From Ignavibacteriales bacterium (GTDB lineage: Bacteria > Bacteroidota > Ignavibacteria > UBA10030 > SZUA-254): DNA of 64,000 bases. Position numbers and translations under genes: made by a program. Under the pieces are notes generated by a model, which ran no database searches, was not told the DNA's origin, and saw only the letters and a program-made list of their open reading frames with translations. Of the stretch, positions 9,186-18,633 are shown piece by piece; position 1 is the stretch's first letter, and each line of letters begins with the position of its first letter. The stretch covers positions 567,695-631,694 of the forward strand of contig JACRMQ010000007.1 of assembly GCA_016214905.1 (NCBI GenBank). Reading direction: 5' to 3'.

Positions 9186-9445
9186 GAATTTAATTATTTA
9201 ATTAGTAATTAATCAACCATGTTTAAGCTGAAGGGGACAAGGTAAAACAAACCATATTTGCATGTTCAATTTGGGGCTGGTCAGTTAAGGATGGTAACAT
9301 AGAGCTTTTGGGTGATCAGCGAACAATGGCGACAGAAGAATTGAGGAAAATGAATTATGTTGTTAATTAGTTTGGTGCGGTTTTGGAAACACTATGTATC
9401 CACTCCGGATAAACAAAAAAAACATCTTGTTCTTATGAATTCCCC

Positions 9446-10609
9446 ATGTATGACGTTATCATAATCGGCGCGGGGGCAGCAGGACTCATGTGTGCTATCG
9501 AAGCGGGGAAGCGTAGCAGGTCGGTTTGTGTGCTCGAACGGAATCAAAAAATTGGTGAGAAGATACGCGTCTCAGGTGGAGGCAGGTGTAATTTCACAAA
9601 TATGGTGACCGAGCACGAACATTACATCTCACAGAATCCCCAATTCTGCAAGTCGGCGCTGGCACAGTTTACCCCAGATGATTTTATCTCAATTGTTAAA
9701 CTGCATGGAATAAGTTATCACGAAAAAAAACTCGGTCAGTTATTCTGCGACCAGTCATCGCGTCAGATTATTGCCATGTTGCAGAAGGAATGTGACGATG
9801 CCGGCGTAAGAATTGTACCGGATTGCCAGATATCGGATGTGCGCAAGGGAGACCGGTTCGTAGTAAGAACAAACAAAGGTGAGTTTGAATCCGATTCGGT
9901 GGTGATCGCTACGGGCGGACTGTCCATTCCGAAGCTTGGTGCGACGGATTTCGGTTACCGGCTCGCACGGCAGTTTGGATTGAAGATCACGCAAATGACG
10001 CCGGGGCTTGTCCCATTAACGTTTAGTAAAGAAGATGTTTCGTTTTTCATCGGGCTTAGCGGCGTTTCACTTGAAGCCATAGTCAGTTGCAACGGTCAGG
10101 AATTCAGGGAGAATATCCTGTTCACTCATCGCGGTCTCAGCGGACCCGCGATACTCCAGATATCATCCTACTGGAACCGTGGAGATACGATTTCGATAAA
10201 TCTGTCACCTGACGTTGATCTTCTGAAGTTACTCACAGATAAACAACGGTCCGGCATGGAGCTTTCAACGGTGCTTTCAGAAATTTTACCAAGACGATTG
10301 GCAAAACAATTGTGTGAGCAATACGGATGGTTGAAGCCGCTCCATCACTGCTCAACCAAAGAGATTACATCGATTGCCGCTCAACTTCATGACTGGAAGA
10401 TGGAACCAGAAGGCACTGAAGGATACTCTAAAGCGGAAGTTACCTGCGGCGGTGTTGATACAAACGAGCTTTCATCCAAAACGATGGAAGCAAGGAACGT
10501 CCCCGGCTTGTTTGTAATCGGCGAAGTTATGGATGTTACGGGACATTTGGGCGGATATAATTTTCAATGGGCGTGGGCTTCAGGATTTGTGGCGGGACAG
10601 TATGTATGA
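9446..10609 (+). CDS. BaiN/HI0933 family FAD-dependent oxidoreductase
   Basis: The 387-residue protein is a flavoprotein with an N-terminal dinucleotide-binding motif DVIIIGAGAAGLMCAIEAG (residues 3-21) and the family pattern IGEKIRVSGGGRCNFTN at about 43-59. The C-terminal FAD contact GLFVIGEVMDVTGHLGGYNF also matches the HI0933/YhiN/BaiN family. Members are soluble, cytoplasmic and of poorly known function; BaiN is tied to bile acid 7-dehydroxylation, others to unknown reductions, so the substrate here is unassigned. The length matches the family. No operon partner is evident: 260 bases upstream and 160 bases downstream are non-coding, and the next gene is convergent. No start with a strong ribosome binding site was found; the start is chosen because the Rossmann motif begins immediately. 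Confidence 0.88.
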   Translation: MYDVIIIGAGAAGLMCAIEAGKRSRSVCVLERNQKIGEKIRVSGGGRCNFTNMVTEHEHYISQNPQFCKSALAQFTPDDFISIVKLHGISYHEKKLGQLFCDQSSRQIIAMLQKECDDAGVRIVPDCQISDVRKGDRFVVRTNKGEFESDSVVIATGGLSIPKLGATDFGYRLARQFGLKITQMTPGLVPLTFSKEDVSFFIGLSGVSLEAIVSCNGQEFRENILFTHRGLSGPAILQISSYWNRGDTISINLSPDVDLLKLLTDKQRSGMELSTVLSEILPRRLAKQLCEQYGWLKPLHHCSTKEITSIAAQLHDWKMEPEGTEGYSKAEVTCGGVDTNELSSKTMEARNVPGLFVIGEVMDVTGHLGGYNFQWAWASGFVAGQYV

Positions 10610-10768
10610 GCAGGAACGTGCAAGTTGGAAACGAATCTCACGAACACCGAGAAACCGAGCGAGGAGTTGATGGAGTGACCATCCTCCTTATTATGTACCG
10701 ATTGGAATTAGTTACTTCTTTTCCCTTTTCAAGAACCAGATACTTCAGAATTTGAGCAAATCAGTTTT

Positions 10769-13189
10769 TTACAAACTCATCCAATAACTTAGTTTAAGTA
10801 AAATAACGTTTGAGGGTTTTGTCCGGAACGCCTCTTTAAATTCACTGCCGAATGAAGTGAAATACTCTTCATCTTCGTTTCCTCGAGCTTGTGACCAGAC
10901 AAGGTAAAGCGTACTACCCGGCAGATACTCCCACCGAAGAACAAAGTTCATGTTGAAGGATTGCTCGTTGAAGTCATGACTGAACGAACCCACTGCTGGT
11001 ATGAAACTGTCTGTCCCGATCAACTGACGGTAATTCACATAATGTCCCTTCGCCGTGAATAGTTGGCTATACAACTGGAGCGATAGCTCACGTGTGAAGG
11101 TTAGAGAAGTGCGAAGTGTAAAATCGAATCTGTCAGTGCTGCGATCAGCGAAGATAGAAGATGCCCCTAAGTTTTCTGTCCAAGCTTCTCGATTTCGTTC
11201 CCGTTGATATTCCGTTTGGAATTCCCAGTCCATCCATGTAAAAGGCTTTATCCCAACACCAACGCCCGAGCTGATTGTAGTGGAATGTTTTTTATCTGTT
11301 GCTAAGCTCTGAGTAATATCAACAACTATCGCTTGACGTTCATCTGTCTCAATTTCCAGCTTTGCTTTGTTTCTTGATGGTTTCAGATAGAGTCCGTTTC
11401 CTCGCGTTTCCCGATGATCGTACAAACCGAAATCACGTTCAAGCTCCGCGTCGATAAGCCAGTAATTATTTAACAATCCACTCCCTTTCACTGTTACCTG
11501 GCGTGTGATGTTTTCTCCTTCGAATATATGCCGCTGGTGATATGAAACTTGTCCGCTGTAGTTTCGGAAAAGAACTCCCGGCTCGTCTTCCTTGTACTTG
11601 ATTGCAGCAACACCGCCAAGATCATTTGGACTGAAAAAAAAGCCGACATCATTGATGTTATACTTCCTCGATGTGAAATCAGTCGATACTGACCACATCC
11701 AGTGTTCCGCTGCGATTCTACTGAATGAAATCTTTCCTGCCGATCCTGTCGCTCGTTCACCTTTACGAAGGGTTGTGTGAGATAGTGCAATAAATCCGGT
11801 AAGTTTGTATGCGTTCTCACCGAACTTAAGGTTCCAATCATACCCGTTAGTGAAAGCAGGTGCTCGATTTTTCTTCGTCACCGAAGTGACCATCATTCCA
11901 ATGTTCGAGTGTCCCAGAATATCCTGCTTTAGCCGGATTACGTTGTAATGTGCAAACGGTTCGAGAAGTTGTTCCGATGTCATTCCTGATGAGTCTGCGA
12001 CAATAGCATTTTCTTTCTGCGTGAAAGCTTGCATCATGCCTACTGATAGACCATCGCTTGTTTTCCCGGTGAGTTTTGCAGCACCAAGAATTGTTACGTT
12101 CTGAGGAAAATCTACAATTCGTCCTCCATCCGGTACTTCAATACTCTCCATAGAAAGTGCACGTCCAATTCTGCGTGAATAAAACATCCCCGGTCCGAAA
12201 TCACCGCCAAAAGTGGTGAAGTGAAGAATCTGTGTCCCCTCTATGAAAAACGGACGCTTCTCCGGGTAAAAAGTTTCGAATGTTGAAAGATTCAAAACTG
12301 CCGGATCGGCTTCCACTTGCCCGAAGTCCGGATTTACAGTGGCATCTAAAGTAAAGTTACTTGAGATACCGTACTTCAAATCGACACCGGCGTTTCCGAA
12401 AAATTTCTGCTGCCGATCACGAACACTTGTCGCCGGATCGTAGATCTGTTTTCCGGTAACGAATGGAAGAACTTCGATCGGTTTTGGGTCGGGCAGGTGT
12501 TCTATTCCCGCGAGATGACCGAATCGAGAGATGAACCCGCTTTCACGTTTTGGCGTAAATGCCCACCGGTCAGATTCTTGCTTCCGGCTGATAGTGCGGA
12601 GAAAATTAATTCCCCATATGTTTTCACTTGTCTCTACGGATGACGATTTGTACCTGAGGATACGGAACGGTATTTTTACCTCAGCAACCCAGCCATTTGG
12701 CTGGATTGATGTTTCCACATCCCAGACAGGATCCCACGATTCGTCCTCACGTTCGCCATCATCATATTGGATAATGTCAGCTTTAACACCGGATGGATTA
12801 AACGTGAACTCAAAGCAGGTTTGGTGGTCATTATACGAATCGATGCGGATAGATCCCCAATCACTTTCAATTTCATTGTCACGACGGGTTAGCCGGGAAA
12901 CGATTTTCTCCGGTTCAGTATCATAATACATGCAACCGAAATACAGCGCTTCATCGTCATATACAACCCGGATTTCAGTTCGTTCAGATGCGGGTTTGCC
13001 TTCCTCAGGATCGCGTTGCATGAAGTGATCTGCAGGTGATGCTAATTTCCATACTTCATCTTTCAGAAGTCCGTCTACGCGGGGTGGCGAAGTGACTCTG
13101 ACAGCCCGGATAGTAACTGAATTATCGCCTGCCATGATGATGCCTGTTGCAAAAACAATTGCACTGATGGTAACAAAATATTTATGCAT
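10769..13189 (-). CDS. DUF5916 family outer-membrane protein with CBM9-like N-terminal domain
   Basis: The only convincing minus-strand gene encodes 806 residues from the ATG complement at 13187-13189; a longer frame reaches 13276 but would put about 29 odd residues before the signal peptide (MHKYFVTISAIVFATGIIMAG). Residues 25-215 look like the carbohydrate-binding family 9-like sandwich common to this family (VDGLLKDEVW, then EIRVVYDDEALYFGCMY, then VAEVKIPFRILRY). The remainder is the DUF5916 barrel region with the typical DATVNPDFGQVEADPAVLNL and FYPEKRPFFIEG motifs at about residues 295-335. The family is common in Bacteroidota-like genomes and presumed to act at the outer membrane; substrate unknown. 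It is convergent with the flavoprotein gene and not in an operon. Confidence 0.88.
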   Translation of the reverse strand: MHKYFVTISAIVFATGIIMAGDNSVTIRAVRVTSPPRVDGLLKDEVWKLASPADHFMQRDPEEGKPASERTEIRVVYDDEALYFGCMYYDTEPEKIVSRLTRRDNEIESDWGSIRIDSYNDHQTCFEFTFNPSGVKADIIQYDDGEREDESWDPVWDVETSIQPNGWVAEVKIPFRILRYKSSSVETSENIWGINFLRTISRKQESDRWAFTPKRESGFISRFGHLAGIEHLPDPKPIEVLPFVTGKQIYDPATSVRDRQQKFFGNAGVDLKYGISSNFTLDATVNPDFGQVEADPAVLNLSTFETFYPEKRPFFIEGTQILHFTTFGGDFGPGMFYSRRIGRALSMESIEVPDGGRIVDFPQNVTILGAAKLTGKTSDGLSVGMMQAFTQKENAIVADSSGMTSEQLLEPFAHYNVIRLKQDILGHSNIGMMVTSVTKKNRAPAFTNGYDWNLKFGENAYKLTGFIALSHTTLRKGERATGSAGKISFSRIAAEHWMWSVSTDFTSRKYNINDVGFFFSPNDLGGVAAIKYKEDEPGVLFRNYSGQVSYHQRHIFEGENITRQVTVKGSGLLNNYWLIDAELERDFGLYDHRETRGNGLYLKPSRNKAKLEIETDERQAIVVDITQSLATDKKHSTTISSGVGVGIKPFTWMDWEFQTEYQRERNREAWTENLGASSIFADRSTDRFDFTLRTSLTFTRELSLQLYSQLFTAKGHYVNYRQLIGTDSFIPAVGSFSHDFNEQSFNMNFVLRWEYLPGSTLYLVWSQARGNEDEEYFTSFGSEFKEAFRTKPSNVILLKLSYWMSL

Positions 13190-13466
13190 GTACAAATTCC
13201 GTGTTCTAGTAACAAATTGGAGATTAAGAAACAGTTGTAAAAATACTAATTGGTTGGTTGAAATACAAAAAGCCAAAGCAATGATACGCGTATATGAATT
13301 ATCTGTGCCCGCTGCAAGTAAAACTACTGTATTTGGTACTTCAGGTGTTTTCTTATGTCATTCATCAATGACAGGTTCATTTGTATTAAGTCATGAGCAC
13401 CAGAAGCAGAATGCTAATCATTATAACTTAGAATTTTTCTATAGTTGTAGTTGTGAGATAAGGAAT

Positions 13467-13496
13467 AAAAAAGGCTCTGAATTTTCTTCAGAGGCC
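13467..13496 (-). terminator. Minus-strand hairpin with T-run, copy 1
   Basis: Read on the minus strand the stem is GGCCTCTGAA/TTCAGAGCC with one bulged G, loop GAAAA, followed by six T residues. A perfect-stem version occurs at 27041-27069. It lies about 280 bases upstream of the minus-strand DUF5916 start, so it does not end that gene; it may once have ended a gene to its right. Confidence 0.55.
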
Positions 13497-13513
13497 AGTG
13501 CTATATACGAGAA

Positions 13514-13541
13514 ATCCCATTGACTAATCAATCAATGGGAT
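13514..13541. other. Perfect 10-bp-stem hairpin
   Basis: ATCCCATTGA and TCAATGGGAT are perfect inverted repeats separated by 8 bases. It lies between the terminator-like hairpin and the GTAGCGGGGG tag and is absent from the second copy of that arrangement at 27047-27096, so it looks like an extra insertion. No function is assigned. Confidence 0.4.
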
Positions 13542-13555
13542 ATTCCCTACAGTTT

Positions 13556-13574
13556 GTAGCGGGGGCACACGATG
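13556..13574 (-). repeat. GTAGCGGGGGCACACGATG tag, copy 1 (tRNA 3'-end-like)
   Basis: This 19-base sequence recurs at 27078-27096 with one difference, in the same orientation, and its first 10 bases recur at 47956-47965. The complement reads TGCCCCCGCTAC, like the 3' end of a tRNA, followed on the minus strand by a terminator-like hairpin. The T-arm and the rest of a tRNA are absent, so it is not a functional tRNA gene. Confidence 0.45.
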
Positions 13575-13619
13575 TTTTGCGCCAACACAATTTAAGAATG
13601 AGATTATCGCGATTAGTGA

Positions 13620-13725
13620 GTTAAGATTTTAAGAATTCTTTGGAGAGGTTTTGCATAAATTTTTCGCTTTTGGAACAGTGACATGCCTTTCTGTTCATAT
13701 AACCAATTGTACCTGAACAGGATGT
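13620..13725 (+). repeat. Degenerate intergenic repeat, copy B
   Basis: This is the partner of 7176-7250. The block GCCTTTCT...ATAACCAATT...CTGAAC matches at most positions with small gaps. It lies about 530 bases upstream of the sensor kinase gene. The role is unknown. Confidence 0.4.
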
Positions 13726-14256
13726 GATTGTTAATCTAATGGGGATATTATATGGGGGCAGCTCAGTCTTCTCTTCCCCCAAAAAGCAATCCAAATTTAA
13801 ATTAGTTAATTGGATTTATGCCATAATTCCAAGTTTGCATATTAAAACAAGAAATCCTAACCATCATTTGATGATTAAAATTCTTGTGTCGTTGAAGTAG
13901 CGAGAGTGCGCTATTATGAGTATCCATCGAAACTAAAACAATGCTAATTCAATCGAGAATCTTAAAATTCAAAATATCGGGCATTTGATTTTTTCCGATT
14001 GCTGGTACATTGGTAATTGAAGGAATAATGGATAGATTTCATTATAACGTAGACTATTTGGAGCCCACCCCAAAACAAATTCGATCGTATTAATTAATTT
14101 GGATAATAAATTGGATGTATCGGATAAAATAATCTTGAATCCTATCTCATAAATACATATCTTGATTTTATTAAAAAATTCGGGGATTGATTTGGAATCC
14201 TAAACCTTGAAATTCCGATAAGAAAAAGATTGATTCTTCCACTTGTGAAATGTAGA

Positions 14257-17200
14257 ATGTTTGCAAAATATTTTTGGGAACTTATTGTAGTTAGTTCGCT
14301 ATTGTTGGTCGTGCCTACACCAGCATTTCCACAAGGTTATTCATTTGATGATCCCAACCACTGGTCGTATTTTACAACTGAGTCGGGATTGCCCTCGAAT
14401 GCTATCCGGGATATCATCGAAGCGGATGATTCTACATTGTGGGTAATTGCCGGCTCGCCTGTTTGGTACGATGGTTTCGAATGGAGAAAAGTCGACAGTG
14501 CAGACAGCCAATTCTTGAATAGTTCTCTTGGATTCCACCGTGCAGATAACAACTGTGTTCTTGTGAAAGCTTCACCAGCCGGGAGCGGATATAAGGTTTT
14601 TAAACTGAACAAATCTGGTTACGAGGAAATTATTACCGGACTAGATAACTTTGATGTGTACAGTTTGAGTTCAGGGAAAATGCTTCTAGTCTCGGATAAT
14701 TCTCTATTCTCTTACGACCATGGATCTGTCTTGCCGTTTACTCCTCATGATAACCTGACACGTGAGCAGGTATTGTATGCACAAAATACAGTAAGCGGAG
14801 CAATGCTGTTGAATCTGAAAACAGGACTCTATCGCATGGATAATCGTTCTTTTAATCTGATGATACCCGCCGGCAGGTTTTCGCTGAATGTAATGTTAGT
14901 GGCGGAGAATAGAAATGGAGAGGGAATCATACAATTTGAAACTCCGTATGAAATGAGAGGAGTGTGGGAATGGAACGCGTCTTCATTGCCGAAACGCAGT
15001 ACCACTGAACATTTCCCGTTCGCGCAAGCGATGGATATCGGTCCTCATGGCGAAGCAATTATTGTTTACCGCACAGGAGAGATAAGGTGGAGAGAGCATG
15101 GAGTCTGGAAATCGTTACCGTCCGTTGAGTCGCGCATTCATGATATTACAGTTGTAAAGTTCCGAGCCAATGGCGATCTCGTGTTTGGTACGATGAATGG
15201 GTTATACGTGTACCGGTATTCTATGTCACCCTGGAAAATGATAACGTACCCAATCTTTGATTCGAGAAACACTGTTCACGACATCATAATGGCGAAGGAT
15301 GGAAGTTTCTGGATTGCTAGTAGTGGAGGAATAGAACGACGCCAGCCGAACGGGACAGTTACATTTTGGGAAAATATTGGTAACACTACTATCCATAATG
15401 TTACCGGCTTGCAGGAAGATGCAGAGGGTAGCATCTGGATTGGGAGCGGCTTTTCGTTTATGGGAGCATTCCGATTCGATGGGAGAAGTTGGAATCATGT
15501 GACAATCGGAACTCCTGACGATTCAGTTCTTGTTCATAAAATTCGCAAGGATCTTCAGGGCAATCTTTGGTTTTTAGGATTGGGAAAAAACGCGCAAGAT
15601 AAAAAACAGCCGGGAACTCTTTGCTTCCACGAAGGATCATTTTCAAAATGGGGAGTAGAAGAGGGACTCATTAACGGAAGGGTTTACGATTTTGTTGAAG
15701 GACAGGATGGTGCGTTATGGTTTGCAACTTTCGGCGGAATAAGTAGATGGATTCCTTCCGTGGAACATTCAACCGCTTCGGCGAGCAAGGATCGCTCAGG
15801 GATTAGTAGCACTGTCCAACGTGTTCGAAATGGAACATGGACGCACTGGACTATTGCAAAGGGATTGAAGGAAAACAGAATCACCTCAATTGTGGTTGAT
15901 AAAGAAAATTCGGTTTGGTTCGGATCAAATTACCCTCCAGGTCCATATCAGTCGATAGGTATCGGGCGCATAGATAGCCTTGGGGACGTACAATATTTCA
16001 ATTCCATAGAAGGAACCATTGGAGATAATATCTGGGACATAAACATTGATAGCACGGGTCGTGTGTGGTATACCACAACTGAAGGGCTTGGATGTTATGA
16101 TCATGGAACCTGGTTACGATATGGAAGAGAATCAGGACTTTCATTTGTAAATCTTTGGCCCGTTCTTCCTGAAGGTAATACGATATATGTCGGAACTAAA
16201 GGACGGGGCATCGCCATGCTCAATCTTACTGCGGCAACCTCACCGCTTCCGAAGATCGTCATGGAACACCCATACATTGAGGAATTTTCTGCCCATCAAG
16301 GATGGAAAGCGCTGACATACTGGGGAGAATTAGATCCATTGAACGTTCAAACTCGTTATCGGGTGAATAATGGTGAATGGTCGAAATGGAGAATAAAAAA
16401 CGGTGTTGTCCTCAGCAATATGAAACCGGGAGATTATACCTTCGAAGTGCAGGCAAAAAATCTTTATGGAGCATTCCGTATTGCTGGGGAGAAGACTGTC
16501 TTCACAATTCCTCAGCCATGGTATTATAATGGATATTTTATAAGTTCAGTTTTTGCAGGAGTGATCGCATTTATTTTTGTTATTACCAGTGCTATTATAC
16601 GAAAGCGCAAATTCGATATCGCCATTCGGGAAAGCGAAGAACGCTACCGCATCATTACAGAATTTGCCACCGACTATGCCTATTTAAACCGCATTGAAGA
16701 AGATGGAAGCTGGACTATTCTTTGGATTACTGAATCCGTTACACGAGTATACGGCTATACAGTCGAGGAGTGGAGATCACCTGGTTTCCATTCTCGATTG
16801 GTTCACCCAGAAGATCTTGAAGAGGGGTTTAAAATAATGCAGAGCGTGATCCGGGGCGAGTCAGCAAGCTATGATACACGATGTATAGCAAAAGATGGAA
16901 GTGTGTTGTGGATTCACAATGAAATGCGCCCAGTTTGGAATACAGAACATACGCGCGTTGAATATGTTTATGGAGCGGCACACGACATTACACAGAAAAA
17001 ATTAGACGAAGAACATAAAAAGCACCTTACTACAGAACTTGTTCAAACAGAAGAACGTGAGCGGCGCAGGATGGCGGTTTATCTTCACGATATTATTGGA
17101 CAGCATCTTGCAGTCGGGAAAATTACACTTAGGGAGGTATTGAAATCGGGTATCGCCGGAGAAATGGAGGAACAACTTGCTGAAGTGGGCAGAAATCTCG

Positions 17201-17688
17201 ATAATGCGATAAAAGATTCTCGTTCGCTAACGTTTGAACTGAGCCCTCCGGTTCTACAGGATGTCAGATTCGATATAGCGGTGAAAATGCTTGCAGAGCA
17301 GATGATGACAGCGCACCATATCGGTCTAACCATTGAATGCAATGAAATCGAAGTTTCTCTTGAGCCGCAAATAAAAGTTCTATTGTACTATGCAGTGAGA
17401 GAAATATTATTCAATATCATCAAACATGCCAGCGCAAGTGAGGTGAAATTTATAATCTCTTGTACAGATACCGAGATTCGGATGTCCATAGAAGATAACG
17501 GAATAGGTTTCGATAAGGACGAAGCGCTTTCTAATAAATTTACCGCGTCCGGATTTGGTTTGAAAAATGTCTCTGAGCGAATGGGCCATATCGGAGCGCA
17601 GATCGATATAATTTCCATACCACAGCAAGGTACGCGGGTTGCTATATATATTCCAATAAATAAATTGAATAATGGATTTCAGAGATGA
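14257..17688 (+). CDS. Hybrid-type periplasmic propeller sensor histidine kinase (Reg_prop, Y_Y_Y, PAS, HisKA_3, HATPase)
   Basis: The 1143-residue protein starts at ATG 14257, giving a normal signal peptide (MFAKYFWELIVVSSLLL); a TTG at 14230 is possible but has only a weak purine stretch upstream. Residues about 30-670 form beta-propeller repeats of the two-component regulator propeller type (repeated pattern D-x-x-G-x-x-W-x-G/A-T), followed by a Y_Y_Y domain (about 680-755), one membrane helix (about 760-782), a PAS domain (about 790-915), and a HisKA_3 dimerisation region with the phospho-acceptor H944 in VYLHDIIGQHL. The ATPase domain near 1041-1137 has N-box and G-box motifs (IEDNGIGFD, GFGLKNVSERM). 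The periplasmic propeller should sense an extracellular ligand and phosphorylate the NarL-type regulator encoded 58 bases downstream. Unlike Bacteroides polysaccharide hybrid sensors, receiver and DNA-binding domains are not fused. Confidence 0.92.
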   Translation: MFAKYFWELIVVSSLLLVVPTPAFPQGYSFDDPNHWSYFTTESGLPSNAIRDIIEADDSTLWVIAGSPVWYDGFEWRKVDSADSQFLNSSLGFHRADNNCVLVKASPAGSGYKVFKLNKSGYEEIITGLDNFDVYSLSSGKMLLVSDNSLFSYDHGSVLPFTPHDNLTREQVLYAQNTVSGAMLLNLKTGLYRMDNRSFNLMIPAGRFSLNVMLVAENRNGEGIIQFETPYEMRGVWEWNASSLPKRSTTEHFPFAQAMDIGPHGEAIIVYRTGEIRWREHGVWKSLPSVESRIHDITVVKFRANGDLVFGTMNGLYVYRYSMSPWKMITYPIFDSRNTVHDIIMAKDGSFWIASSGGIERRQPNGTVTFWENIGNTTIHNVTGLQEDAEGSIWIGSGFSFMGAFRFDGRSWNHVTIGTPDDSVLVHKIRKDLQGNLWFLGLGKNAQDKKQPGTLCFHEGSFSKWGVEEGLINGRVYDFVEGQDGALWFATFGGISRWIPSVEHSTASASKDRSGISSTVQRVRNGTWTHWTIAKGLKENRITSIVVDKENSVWFGSNYPPGPYQSIGIGRIDSLGDVQYFNSIEGTIGDNIWDINIDSTGRVWYTTTEGLGCYDHGTWLRYGRESGLSFVNLWPVLPEGNTIYVGTKGRGIAMLNLTAATSPLPKIVMEHPYIEEFSAHQGWKALTYWGELDPLNVQTRYRVNNGEWSKWRIKNGVVLSNMKPGDYTFEVQAKNLYGAFRIAGEKTVFTIPQPWYYNGYFISSVFAGVIAFIFVITSAIIRKRKFDIAIRESEERYRIITEFATDYAYLNRIEEDGSWTILWITESVTRVYGYTVEEWRSPGFHSRLVHPEDLEEGFKIMQSVIRGESASYDTRCIAKDGSVLWIHNEMRPVWNTEHTRVEYVYGAAHDITQKKLDEEHKKHLTTELVQTEERERRRMAVYLHDIIGQHLAVGKITLREVLKSGIAGEMEEQLAEVGRNLDNAIKDSRSLTFELSPPVLQDVRFDIAVKMLAEQMMTAHHIGLTIECNEIEVSLEPQIKVLLYYAVREILFNIIKHASASEVKFIISCTDTEIRMSIEDNGIGFDKDEALSNKFTASGFGLKNVSERMGHIGAQIDIISIPQQGTRVAIYIPINKLNNGFQR

Positions 17689-17746
17689 TAATTGAAAACT
17701 CATTTAATAATAGAAAACATCTCGATAGACAATGGAAGGAACGAAT

Positions 17747-18415
17747 GTGAAAACAAGAATTATCCTCGCCGATGACCACGTGATCCTAAGAGAAGGATTA
17801 AAAAAAATTATCGAACATGAAATGCGAATGAATGTAGTTGGGCAGGCATCGGACGGAAGAACCGTTATTGAGCTGGTTCGCGAACATCATCCCGATATTG
17901 TTATTATGGATATTAGCATGAACGGTTTGAACGGCATTGAAGCGACGCGGTACATCAAAAAAGAATTTCCAAATGTGAAAGTGATTGCTCTTTCAATGCA
18001 CACTGAACGAAATATTGTATCCGAGATGCTCTGCGCCGGTGCTTCAGCATACCTTCTAAAAGATTCCGCACCCGACGAACTTGCATTGGCGATTCATGCA
18101 ATTCAAAATAATAAAACATATATCAGTCCCGATATAGCCGGAATTGTGGTGGACGACTATATCCTCAAAACAAATACTGTGAATCAATTACAATCAAATT
18201 TCAAAAAGAAACCGGCAACCATCCTTACTGCCAGAGAGCGTGAAATTCTTCAACTTCTTGCTGAAGGGAAATCCATAAAGGACATAGCGGGACTATTGTC
18301 GATCAGTACTACTACAATTGAAACACATAAACAACACATCATGGAAAAGCTCAAACTCTACAGCATTGCCGAATTAACAAAATATGCAATTCGCGAAGGT
18401 ATAACACAGTTGTAA
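17747..18415 (+). CDS. NarL/FixJ-family response regulator
   Basis: The 222-residue regulator has a receiver domain with acidic pair DD (ILADDH), phospho-acceptor aspartate in IVIMDISMNG (residue 55 from this start) and conserved lysine in YLLKDS, then a LuxR-type helix-turn-helix (LTAREREILQLLAEGKSIKD ... TTIETHKQHIMEKL). The GTG at 17747 is chosen because GGAAGGA at 17734-17740 lies 6 bases upstream; the in-frame ATG at 17732 has no ribosome binding site but is possible and adds five residues. It follows the propeller histidine kinase with a 58-base gap and is almost certainly its partner. Targets are unknown; the secreted-protein genes directly downstream are the natural candidates. Confidence 0.92.
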   Translation: MKTRIILADDHVILREGLKKIIEHEMRMNVVGQASDGRTVIELVREHHPDIVIMDISMNGLNGIEATRYIKKEFPNVKVIALSMHTERNIVSEMLCAGASAYLLKDSAPDELALAIHAIQNNKTYISPDIAGIVVDDYILKTNTVNQLQSNFKKKPATILTAREREILQLLAEGKSIKDIAGLLSISTTTIETHKQHIMEKLKLYSIAELTKYAIREGITQL

Positions 18416-18633
18416 TTAATAAAATCCAGCGTATAGTTTCTCAAAGCTGTATGGTTATCATTATCCCATAATTCAATTTTAACTTTCCAATATTTCTTAT
18501 AATTCTGTTTCTGATCTTTTCTTATCATTAATTTCCAACCCCAAAATCATTGAATTCACGATTGATTAGCCGGCGTGCGTCTGCTATAATAGTATAGCTG
18601 TATTTCTGAAAAATGATTTTGAAAAGAAGGTAA

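Larger units (their letters stand above)
13190..14256. other. Gene-free 1.07-kb intergenic region with repeats and hairpins
   Basis: No supported gene lies here. It contains a minus-strand terminator-like hairpin (13467-13496), a second perfect hairpin (13514-13541), a short tag resembling a tRNA 3' end (13556-13574) and a degenerate repeat (13620-13725). It must also hold the divergent promoters for the DUF5916 gene and the sensor kinase gene, though I cannot place them. The last 450 bases are very AT-rich and show nothing else. Confidence 0.6.

Noticed and set aside
10567..10755. 62-codon frame overlapping the end of the BaiN-like gene
   Set aside because: No motif and no ribosome binding site; overlaps a well-supported gene in another frame.
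13092..13523. 143-codon + strand frame over the DUF5916 start and the intergenic hairpin
   Set aside because: Overlaps a strongly supported minus-strand gene and reads through a hairpin; no family pattern.
13556..13574. Possible complete tRNA gene on the minus strand
   Set aside because: Only the CCCCGCTAC-like 3' end matches; there is no T-arm, anticodon arm or D-arm in the following sequence.
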